Assembly: GCF_026283965.1 (NCBI RefSeq)
Contig: NZ_JAPDPD010000003.1
Location: 124,001 to 188,000, forward strand
Length of the DNA stretch: 64,000 nucleotides
Source of the DNA: Dyella subtropica
Lineage (GTDB): Bacteria; Pseudomonadota; Gammaproteobacteria; Xanthomonadales; Rhodanobacteraceae
Reading direction: 5' to 3'
The notes beneath the pieces are model-generated. The model was not told the origin of the DNA and did not search any database. It saw only the letters and a list, made by a program, of their open reading frames with translations. The translations under genes and the position numbers were made by a program. Shown in pieces: positions 40,159-47,287 of this stretch; the stretch's first letter is position 1, and the number at the start of each line of letters is the position of its first letter.

Positions 40159-41142
40159 TCAGCGAGGCGCCTGCTGGTAACCGCCCAGCGCCAGCTGCAG
40201 CTGAATCTTCATCTCTTCACGCAGCGACAGCGGGGCGATCACTTCCGCGTCCGGGCCGTACTTGAGCACGTCCATCAGCAACTCCTTGGAGTTGGAGTAC
40301 GGCACTTGCAGCTCATAGCGGCCGTCCGACAGCCACTCGCCCTTTTGTTGTGAATGCCAGTGTTCGTCGGCGACCCAGCGTGCGGCGTGCTGGGAGAAGC
40401 GGACGGTGGCCCAGGCTTTCGGCTTGCCGGCGAAGATGCCGTAGCTGGAAGCGAGCATATCGTTGAGTTCGATTTCGGCGACATCGCGCGCAGGGGCGTC
40501 GAGCGCCTGCGGCTCGGCGATGCGATCCACGGCGAAGCTGCGTAGCGCCTCGCGGTCGTGATCCCACACGTCCAAGTACCAGTTGTCCCGATAGTGCGTG
40601 AGGCGTTGCGGCGACACCGTGCGCTTGCTGTCGGCATTGGTAGTGCGCGCGCGGTAGCGGAAGCGCAGCTGTTTCCTCTCCAGCACGGCTCCGGCCACGA
40701 TGCGGAACACCTGCTGGTCGAGCTTGCGTTCGCCCCAGGCGATCACGCGAATGCGTTCGATCGGCAGCGCCTTGCCGCTGCCCTGGTCGGACAGCAGGTG
40801 CTCGATGCGTGCCTTGAACGGCGCCAGCGCGCCCGCCAGCACGCCGGGGCCGCTGCGGCCGATCAACTCGTTCAAGGCCAACAGGGCAGCCAGCTCGTCC
40901 GAGGTGAGCCATAGGCCGGGCAATTCGAAACGCTCGCCCTCGCCTGCCTCATAGCGGAACGCGGCATGCTCTCCGCCAGCGCTCTCGATGGGGGCGCCCA
41001 GGGCGTCGCGCAGAAACGCCACGTCGCGATAAAGCGTGGCGCGCGAACACTCCAGTTCGTCCATCAGCCGCGGCAGCGGCACCGGATAGTGCGCCGACTT
41101 CAGCAGCCGGTGCAGCGTGAGAATGCGCTCGTAACGATCCAT
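40159..41142 (-). CDS. WYL-domain transcriptional regulator (YafY family)
   Basis: 327 residues. An N-terminal HTH_11 domain (PLPRLMDELECSRATLYRDVAFLRDAL in parts) and a central WYL domain (HYRDNWYLDVWDHDREALRSFAV) followed by the WCX-like C-terminal extension. WYL regulators sense ligands such as nucleic acids or small molecules and often control phage defence or DNA repair genes. No defence gene is adjacent here. The dispersed AGCCTGTTCAAAGTC repeat begins ten bases upstream of its start codon. Confidence 0.9.
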   Translation of the reverse strand: MDRYERILTLHRLLKSAHYPVPLPRLMDELECSRATLYRDVAFLRDALGAPIESAGGEHAAFRYEAGEGERFELPGLWLTSDELAALLALNELIGRSGPGVLAGALAPFKARIEHLLSDQGSGKALPIERIRVIAWGERKLDQQVFRIVAGAVLERKQLRFRYRARTTNADSKRTVSPQRLTHYRDNWYLDVWDHDREALRSFAVDRIAEPQALDAPARDVAEIELNDMLASSYGIFAGKPKAWATVRFSQHAARWVADEHWHSQQKGEWLSDGRYELQVPYSNSKELLMDVLKYGPDAEVIAPLSLREEMKIQLQLALGGYQQAPR

Positions 41143-41337
41143 GACATGAGAGCCTGTTCAAAGTCCCGCTTGGCCCGTGTGGGATGGGTTATGCGCGGTT
41201 TGGAAGGTGGAGCGTGGCGCATCGCCTGTGGTGGCCGCAAGTCCGCAGAGTTTGGCATGTGCGATGCCCATCACGGCGTGAAATCCCCTAGACTCCAAAG
41301 GCTCTCTTATTGGAAACGGGCGCAAGAGCGAGCCGAG

Positions 41338-42234
41338 ATGCCGGGCGACACTCCACGATCCCGAAACGATAGCCGCGTGCAGCCGCCCCCTGGTCTGGCG
41401 GTGATGACTTTGCAGGTGCTCGCGATCAGCGGCTACGGCCTATGGTTATTACTGGGTTTGGCGCTCGGCCTGGCCATGTATCCCTCGGGTCGTGGCGATG
41501 CGCTGGTGCCGTTGACCTTGGGCACGGTGTTGGTCAGCGCCGGACCGTTACTGGCCTGTCTACGCCTGCCCGTGGTGCCGGACTGGCTTGGCTGGCGCTT
41601 CGGTCGCGGTAGCCGTCCGACCCGTGAAGGCATGATCGCCCTGTTGGCCTATCTGCCGATGCTGGCACTTGCTGGTCTGGTGCGTGGCGACAACGCGTTT
41701 TGGGCCACTCGCTTATCCGGTGCCGCGCTGGCCTTCTGCAGCCTGGCCTGCCTGATTTACACCGCCCGCGGCTACGGCCGCCGGCCTGTGTCAGCGCAGG
41801 TTTCGCTATGGCGCCAGCTGCCGCTGAGCCGGGTGGTTTCGGCCTGCTATACCGGTGGTTTGTGGCTGTGGCTGTGCCTGGTGGGGCAGGCGAGCGCGGA
41901 GCCCCTGGCGATCACTTCCACGCCTTGGATCCTGGCCCTGCAGCTGTTGGCCCTGTTGTTGGGATGGAGCGAGGGTATGCGCTGGCAGTCTCTTCAGGCG
42001 GGGAAAGGGGCGCCGGTGCCGAAGGCGCCGGGTCATTCGCGCGGGTTGTGGATAGGGCGTTTCATCGCCGCGATCTTGATCTACGTCATTCCCTGCGTGG
42101 TTCTGCTGTTGGCCCAGGTGCTGGAGCAGCGCGTGCTGTTGGTGGCGCTGGCGGCGGTCAGTTGCGTGGTGGGCAAGAGCGTGGAGCAACGTTTGTATGA
42201 TGCGGCGCTCGCGATTCGCGGCGATCCGGCCTAA
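41338..42234 (+). CDS. Multi-pass inner-membrane protein of unknown function
   Basis: 298 residues with about eight predicted hydrophobic helices, e.g. YGLWLLLGLALGLAMY, GTVLVSAGPLLACL, LLAYLPMLALAGLV, LALQLLALLLGW and IPCVVLLLAQVLE. The start could be ATG 41338 or ATG 41404 (MTLQVLAISG); the first 22 residues are hydrophilic and optional. The overall plan is similar to integral membrane anchor subunits such as DmsC, but I see no conserved residue to back that. It stands alone between the WYL regulator and the DUF481 gene. Confidence 0.75.
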   Translation: MPGDTPRSRNDSRVQPPPGLAVMTLQVLAISGYGLWLLLGLALGLAMYPSGRGDALVPLTLGTVLVSAGPLLACLRLPVVPDWLGWRFGRGSRPTREGMIALLAYLPMLALAGLVRGDNAFWATRLSGAALAFCSLACLIYTARGYGRRPVSAQVSLWRQLPLSRVVSACYTGGLWLWLCLVGQASAEPLAITSTPWILALQLLALLLGWSEGMRWQSLQAGKGAPVPKAPGHSRGLWIGRFIAAILIYVIPCVVLLLAQVLEQRVLLVALAAVSCVVGKSVEQRLYDAALAIRGDPA

Positions 42235-42344
42235 ATGGCGCCACCAAGCCATTTCTCTCCCTTTACGGCGGATTTGTTCACTGCAAGTTCAAGCCTTTCC
42301 GTTAAGGTGCCTTACGTTTGTTTAACAAAATGTGGATTGTTCCA

Positions 42345-43181
42345 ATGAGAAAAGTCCTGATCGCCGGTCTGCTACTTGCCGGCTTTGCCAGTGTCGCCGC
42401 CCAGGCTCAAGACGCGACGACGACCACCACGACCACCGACCCAGCCAGCAATGCGGCCGATAACGGTGGCTGGAGCGGTTCGGGCGAATTCGGTTTTGCC
42501 TCCGCCCATGGCAATTCGCGCACCGAGAACGTCAACGCCAAGCTCGGCCTGAACCAGGAAAACGAGCTCTGGAAGAACAACTTCTTCCTCAACGGCATGC
42601 GTTCGAAAGGCGAAGTGAAGGTGGTCGATTCCACCGGCGCCCAGATCAACAAGTTCAGCACCACGGCCAACCGTTATGACACCGGCGCCTCGGTGGGTTA
42701 CAAGCTCGACCCGCGCAGCTACATCGTGGGCGCGGCCCGCTACGAGCACGACGACTTCGGCGCCAACCTGTGGCAGGGCATCGTCTCGATCGGCTACGGC
42801 TACATCGCGCTGAAGACCGAGCGCACGGAGCTGTCGTTCGAAGCCGGTCCTGGTTACAAGCGCTATCGCCCGGCCGACCACGTCGTGCTGGTGAATGGCG
42901 TAAAGGAAACGCTGCATCAGGACAGCCAGAGCGAAGTGGTGGGACGTGGCTTGGTGAACTACAAGTACCGCATCACCGACAACACCGCGGCGGAAGACAC
43001 GCTGCTGGTCGAAGCGGGCTCCAAGAACAAGTACTACCAGAACGACATCGGTCTCTCGGTCAGCATGACCAAGAAGATGGCGCTGAAAGTCGGCTACCAG
43101 ATTCGCTACAACAGCGATGTGCAGCCGGGTACCAAGAGCACCGATACGTTGATGACCACTAATCTGGTCTACAACTTCTAA
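42345..43181 (+). CDS. DUF481 outer-membrane beta-barrel (YdiY-like)
   Basis: 278 residues with signal peptide MRKVLIAGLLLAGFASVAAQAQ and a Thr-rich spacer. The rest is made of alternating amphipathic beta strands ending in VYNF with a terminal Phe, the signal for BAM-mediated insertion. Landmarks GSGEFGFASAHGNSRTENVNAKL and YDTGASVGYKLDPRSY are typical of the salt-induced DUF481 proteins. Alternative start ATG 42330 adds MWIVP; no ribosome-binding site decides between them. Followed by a good hairpin. Confidence 0.85.
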   Translation: MRKVLIAGLLLAGFASVAAQAQDATTTTTTTDPASNAADNGGWSGSGEFGFASAHGNSRTENVNAKLGLNQENELWKNNFFLNGMRSKGEVKVVDSTGAQINKFSTTANRYDTGASVGYKLDPRSYIVGAARYEHDDFGANLWQGIVSIGYGYIALKTERTELSFEAGPGYKRYRPADHVVLVNGVKETLHQDSQSEVVGRGLVNYKYRITDNTAAEDTLLVEAGSKNKYYQNDIGLSVSMTKKMALKVGYQIRYNSDVQPGTKSTDTLMTTNLVYNF

Positions 43182-43203
43182 GCGTCATCAAGCGCTGTAT
43201 CTC

Positions 43204-43231
43204 ACGGCCCCGTCGCTCCGCGCGGGGCCGT
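43204..43231 (+). terminator. Terminator of the DUF481 gene
   Basis: ACGGCCCCG, ten-base loop, CGGGGCCGT followed by TCTCTTT; nine perfect pairs, 22 bases after the stop. Confidence 0.85.
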
Positions 43232-43238
43232 TCTCTTT

Positions 43239-43416
43239 GGTAGGAGCCCACCCTGTGGGCGAATGCCCTGCGGAGCAGGGCACAGCTTGTACGAGGCGGG
43301 ATACAAAAGCGCGGCCCTTCCTGGCCGTTTCACTCGGGCCATCCATGGCCCTCGCCCTGTGCGCGATAAACCGGCAGTCTTGCCGGTTTGTCGCGCACAG
43401 GGTGCGCTCCTACAGA
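43239..43416 (+). repeat. Composite REP element
   Basis: It begins with GGTAGGAGCCCACCC...GGGCGA (43239-43262), the same arm as at 23537. A 7-bp hairpin GCCCTGC/GCAGGGC (43265-43281) follows, and then a 22-pair hairpin 43355-43376 with 43381-43402 (one G-U). It closes with GGTGCGCTCCTACA in inverse orientation. So two outward REP arms enclose two internal hairpins. It lies between convergent DUF481 and hemC genes, ending seven bases before the hemC stop. Confidence 0.85.
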
Positions 43417-43422
43417 GCGTGT

Positions 43423-44340
43423 CTAGTGCCGGAGGAATTCGGCCGCGCCCTGTGCAAGCAGGGCTTCCGCCACCTGCTGGCCCAGCGCTTCGGCTTGATC
43501 GCTGCCGCTGCTTGCTTCGGCATGCAGCAGGCGGCCGCTGCTGACGTCGCCCACCATACCGCTCAAGTGCAGGCCGTGCTCGGTCACCACGCACCAGGCG
43601 CCCACGGGCACCGTGCAACTACCGCCCAGCGCGCGATTCATCGCTCGCTCGGCGTTGACCGTGAGACGGGTGTCGGCGTCGTCCAATGCCGCCAGCAGTT
43701 CGAGCACGGCAGGCTGGTCGCTGCGGGCCTCGATGGCGATCGCGGCTTGTCCCGGAGCGGGCAGCCAGTCCGGGGCGGAAAGCCGGCCGCGAATGCGTGC
43801 GGACAGGCCGAGGCGCTCCAATCCGGCGCAGGCCAGCAGGATGGCCTCGTAGTGGCCGGCATCCAGCTTGCTGAGGCGCGTGCCGACATTGCCGCGCAGA
43901 TCGAGCAGGGTCAGGTCGGGTCGCACGGCGCGCAGCAGCGCCTGACGACGCAGTGAGGACGTGCCCACGCGCGCGCCCAGCGGCAGCGCCTTCAGGTCCG
44001 CATAGTCATTGCTGATGAACGCGTCCGCCGCGTCCGCGCGCGGGAGAATCGCCGGCAACGTAAACCCCGGTTCCAGTACGACCGGCACGTCCTTGAGCGA
44101 ATGCACGGCCAGCTCCGCGTGGCCTTCCTGCATGGCCATTTCCAGCTCCTTGAGGAACAGACCCTTGCCGCCGATGTTGGCCAACGGCTTGTCCTGGATT
44201 TCGTCGCCGCGCGTCGTCATCGGCACCAGTTCCACGGTCAGGCCTGGGTGCGCGGCGCGCAGTTCCGCCGCGACGTGCTCGGCCTGCCACAGTGCGAGGG
44301 CGCTCTTGCGGGTAGCGATGCGCAGGATGTTGGGGGTCAT
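43423..44340 (-). CDS. hemC: Porphobilinogen deaminase
   Basis: 305 residues. Polymerises four porphobilinogens to hydroxymethylbilane in haem synthesis. [17 protein letters not shown] at the N-terminus, VHSLKDVP near residue 80, and [13 protein letters not shown] with the cysteine that holds the dipyrromethane cofactor. It follows algR in the same orientation with 95 bp between, the arrangement known from Pseudomonas (algZ-algR-hemC). No hemD follows in this window; the gene ends at the REP element. Confidence 0.97.
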   Translation of the reverse strand: MTPNILRIATRKSALALWQAEHVAAELRAAHPGLTVELVPMTTRGDEIQDKPLANIGGKGLFLKELEMAMQEGHAELAVHSLKDVPVVLEPGFTLPAILPRADAADAFISNDYADLKALPLGARVGTSSLRRQALLRAVRPDLTLLDLRGNVGTRLSKLDAGHYEAILLACAGLERLGLSARIRGRLSAPDWLPAPGQAAIAIEARSDQPAVLELLAALDDADTRLTVNAERAMNRALGGSCTVPVGAWCVVTEHGLHLSGMVGDVSSGRLLHAEASSGSDQAEALGQQVAEALLAQGAAEFLRH

Positions 44341-44435
44341 GGAAACTCCGCGACAATCAATTCACTCAGTATTGTCGCGTAAATCACGCATGCCGGCGCA
44401 GACGTGCTGTCGCAGTCAGGCCCGCACAAATCGCA

Positions 44436-45140
44436 CTAACCCATGCGCAGCAGTTTGCGCAGTGTCGGCAGGTTGCGGCGACTCACTTCCGGCATCAGCT
44501 CGGTGCCGCCCAGGCGGGCGAGTACACGGCCATCGCTCAGCGTCTTCAAGCCAAGCAGGCGTTGCGACGGTACCAGGCAGTTGCGATGCAGGCGGATCAG
44601 CTGGTCCGAATACGCCTCCTCCAGCTGGCGCAACGATTCTTCCAGCAGCAACTGCCCGCCGCGATGCTGCACGACCACGTATTTCTCTTCGGCCAGTAGG
44701 CAGACCACCTCGTCCAGGGCGATGCGCACCTGTTCGCCGCGCAGGCGGCCGTGCAGGTAGCTGGTGGGTCCGCGCGGGATCACCGTGAGCCGTTGCCGGG
44801 CGCGTAGCAGGGCATCACGCAGGCGGTCGAGACGTACCGGCTTGAGCAAATAATCCACCGCGCCGAGTTCGAAAGCCTGCACGGCGTGGTTTTCGTAGGC
44901 GGTGCAGAACACCACTTGGGGCCGCGTCTTGCCGGCAAGACGCTGCGCCAGCGCAGTGCCGCTCAGGCCGGGCATATTGATGTCCAGCAGCAGCACGTCC
45001 GGCGGCGCTTCGCTGATGGCTTCGAGTGCCGCCTCGCCATCGCCCACGCTGCCGGCCAATTCGACGCCTTCGCACTCGCCGAGCAGGGCGGCCAGACGGG
45101 CCCGGGCCAGCGGTTCGTCGTCAACGATCAATACGCGCAT
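44436..45140 (-). CDS. algR: LytTR-type response regulator, AlgR-like
   Basis: 234 residues. Receiver domain: DDEPLARARL, phospho-acceptor Asp in VLLLDINMPG near residue 54, Thr in CTAYE and Lys in LLKPVR. The C-terminal LytTR DNA-binding domain runs from about residue 135 (YLHGRLRGEQVRIALDEV, LIRLHRNCLV). AlgR controls alginate, type IV pilus and virulence genes in Pseudomonas. It overlaps the algZ-like kinase by 20 bases, showing coupled translation. Start at MRVLIVDDE; the longer frame upstream is the kinase region read in another phase. Confidence 0.9.
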   Translation of the reverse strand: MRVLIVDDEPLARARLAALLGECEGVELAGSVGDGEAALEAISEAPPDVLLLDINMPGLSGTALAQRLAGKTRPQVVFCTAYENHAVQAFELGAVDYLLKPVRLDRLRDALLRARQRLTVIPRGPTSYLHGRLRGEQVRIALDEVVCLLAEEKYVVVQHRGGQLLLEESLRQLEEAYSDQLIRLHRNCLVPSQRLLGLKTLSDGRVLARLGGTELMPEVSRRNLPTLRKLLRMG

Positions 45141-46173
45141 CGGTGTTTTCCGGTAAGAGCAGGCGCACCACGAAACGCCCATGCTGCGGGCCGGCCTGCA
45201 CCTGGGCACGCGGTCCATAGCGATACGCGACGCGCTGGCGCACATTGTCCAGGCCGTGCCCGTTGCCGCCGAGAGACGGTGTATCGGGCAGCGGATTGTC
45301 GATCTCGATCTCGATGGTCTTGTTCATGCGCTTGCCGCGCAGAATGACCTCACCACCCTCGCGCAAGGGCTGGATGCCGTGGCGCACGGCGTTCTCCACC
45401 AGCGGTTGCAGCAGCAGCCGTGGTAGCGGAAAGGCGTGCGGCAACGCGTCCAGTTCGCGCCGGACGCGCAGGCGCTCGCCAAGGCGCAATTGTTCGATCG
45501 CCAGGTAGCGTTCGATCAGATTCAGCTCATCGCCCAGCGTGCCGTCGTGCGAGCTGTGCTGGCCGAGCGCGGCGCGGAACAATTCGGACAGATCCTCCAC
45601 CGTGCGTTCGGCCGCTTCCGGATCGACCCGCACCAAGGCCGCGACGGTGTTCATGCTGTTGAACAGAAAGTGTGGGCGGATGCGCGCCTGCAAGGCCTCC
45701 ACCTGCGCGTGCGCGATGGCCGCAAGACGGGCTTGCCACTGCGCCAGCACGTAGAAATAACGCAGCATCGCCGCGCCCAACAGCGCGGCGATGATCGCGT
45801 TGTCACGCACGAACACGAAGGCGCTGGCGTGGATCAGCGCCATCATCAGTACATCGTTCATCCATACCGCGATCCCGCTGGCGCCAGCCACGATCAGCAG
45901 CATCAACAGCCACACCGCGGCATACGGCAGGCGCCCGGGAAGGCGCTGCAGTGCGGGGCGCAATTTGCACAGCGCCACGCCGATGACCGTTGCCATCCAT
46001 TCGGCGAACAGCATGCCCACGCAATAGCCGCGCCAGCCGCGGCTGCTGTCCGGCGCCAGCAACATCACCGTGACCGTCAGTGCGGCCACCACCAGCAGGG
46101 TAAACAGCACCGGCGGACTGCAGAAATCCGGCAGTGGGCTCTGGTCGAGGCGTCGGTGGGTGGCTACACGCAT
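45121..46173 (-). CDS. algZ: LytS/AlgZ-type membrane histidine kinase
   Basis: 350 residues. Several N-terminal membrane helices (LFTLLVVAALTVTVMLL, VWLLMLLIVAGASGIAVW, AIIAALLGAAMLRYF) form the sensor part, followed by a His_kinase domain with the phospho-acceptor His in RIRPHFLFNSMNTVAALV near residue 190, the N-box PLVENAVRHGI, and GNGHGLDNVRQR. It is the cognate kinase of the downstream regulator. The atypical FimS/AlgZ class lacks canonical G-boxes in Pseudomonas; here GGNGHGL looks intact. Confidence 0.9.
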   Translation of the reverse strand: MRVATHRRLDQSPLPDFCSPPVLFTLLVVAALTVTVMLLAPDSSRGWRGYCVGMLFAEWMATVIGVALCKLRPALQRLPGRLPYAAVWLLMLLIVAGASGIAVWMNDVLMMALIHASAFVFVRDNAIIAALLGAAMLRYFYVLAQWQARLAAIAHAQVEALQARIRPHFLFNSMNTVAALVRVDPEAAERTVEDLSELFRAALGQHSSHDGTLGDELNLIERYLAIEQLRLGERLRVRRELDALPHAFPLPRLLLQPLVENAVRHGIQPLREGGEVILRGKRMNKTIEIEIDNPLPDTPSLGGNGHGLDNVRQRVAYRYGPRAQVQAGPQHGRFVVRLLLPENTDARIDR

Positions 46174-46257
46174 GGGCGCACAGTATGCCCAAGCGCACGG
46201 CCATCATGCCGTGATTCAAGGCCTGTCCCGGATCTAAGAGCCTGTTCTAAGCGCTCG

Positions 46258-46923
46258 TCAGCCCGCCAAACGGTGTCCCAGCCACCGGCTCATGTCGCCG
46301 ATTTCTTCGGCGCAGACCGAGTGCGGCATGGGATAGGTATGCCAATCCACGTGATAACCCAGCGACTGCAGAGCGTCACGCGACTGCACGCCGCGCGTCA
46401 GCGGCACGATCGGGTCGCCCGTGCCGTGGCCCCAGAAGATCGGCGTATCCGCATTGGCCGCGCTGCGTTCGGCGGCGAACGAATTCTGCATGGGCAGGTA
46501 GGTGGACAGCGCGATCACACCGGCCAGCCGCCGCGGATGGCGCAGGGCGCCGGCCAGGGCGATGGCGCCGCCCTGCGAGAAACCGGCCAGCACGATGCGC
46601 TCATCCGGCACGCCGCGCTCGTTCTCGCGCGCGATCAGCGCTTCCACCGAGCTGATCGAGGCACGCATGCCGGTTTCGTCCTGGCGCGAGGTCAGATCCA
46701 CGCCGACGATGTCGTACCACGCGCGCATCGGCATCCCGCCGTTCAAGGTCACCGGGCGCACCGGCGCATGGGGAAACACGAAGCGCAGGCCGGGCCATTC
46801 CGGCGCTACCAGCTCCGGCACGATGGGTGCGAAGTCATGACCATCCGCACCCAGGCCATGCAGCCAGATCACGCTATGGGACAGACGGGTGGCGGTTTCG
46901 TGCTCGACGGTAGGCAGGGGCAT
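46258..46923 (-). CDS. Carboxylesterase / acyl-protein thioesterase-like hydrolase
   Basis: 221 residues. Alpha/beta-hydrolase of the phospholipase/carboxylesterase (EstB, APT1) family. HSVIWLHGLGADGHDF, nucleophile in LAGFSQGGAIAL, Asp in GTGDPIVP and His in YPMPHSVC. It hydrolyses short acyl esters or acyl-thioesters. The start at MPLPTVEHE is the family start. It is upstream of algZ on the same strand, with 84 bases between, so the two may or may not be co-transcribed. Confidence 0.93.
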   Translation of the reverse strand: MPLPTVEHETATRLSHSVIWLHGLGADGHDFAPIVPELVAPEWPGLRFVFPHAPVRPVTLNGGMPMRAWYDIVGVDLTSRQDETGMRASISSVEALIARENERGVPDERIVLAGFSQGGAIALAGALRHPRRLAGVIALSTYLPMQNSFAAERSAANADTPIFWGHGTGDPIVPLTRGVQSRDALQSLGYHVDWHTYPMPHSVCAEEIGDMSRWLGHRLAG

Positions 46924-47049
46924 GCGGTGGACTGACAGATAGGGGAGGGGAGTGAAGCACCATGGCAGCGAACGCACCCGGTTGCTGAGTGTGGGAACGC
47001 GCCATGCCGCGCTCCGCTTACGGGAAGCGGACGACGCGTTGCCACGCGG

Positions 47050-47133
47050 CTAATGGGCCGGCGGCATCGTCTGATAGGTAACGAAACAGCCACCCGCCAA
47101 GGGTGTGAACAGCGGGCGGGCGAGCTCGCGCAT
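47050..47133 (-). CDS. Possible 27-residue small protein with perfect Shine-Dalgarno
   Basis: MRELARPLFTPLAGGCFVTY plus QTMPPAH, then TAG. The start is preceded by AGGAGG with four bases between, one of the best ribosome-binding sites in the window. The peptide has a short hydrophobic part with one Cys but no clear signal peptide. It may be a small protein or a leader for the carboxylesterase gene 127 bp downstream. The rest of 46924-47287 holds only a repeat copy and non-coding sequence. Confidence 0.45.
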   Translation of the reverse strand: MRELARPLFTPLAGGCFVTYQTMPPAH

Positions 47134-47156
47134 GGTGCCTCCTGGCGATGCGGGTA

Positions 47157-47191
47157 TGACGGGTGCGGGGAATAGATCAGAGCATCCTTAG
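47157..47191 (+). repeat. Solo half-copy of the 27573 element end
   Basis: TGACGGGTGCG followed by GGGAATAGATCAGAGCATCC and TTAG. It matches the inverse of 27571-27605 with two differences over 35 bases and also resembles the right end at 27790-27822. No partner arm is nearby. Confidence 0.85.
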
Positions 47192-47287
47192 CGTAGTCGT
47201 CAGTGTGCTTTGCGGATACAGGACCCTTGGCGCTTGCCAGCAAGGCGCGCTTGGCTATGCTGACCCGTTTCGATTGCGGAGCGCCCT

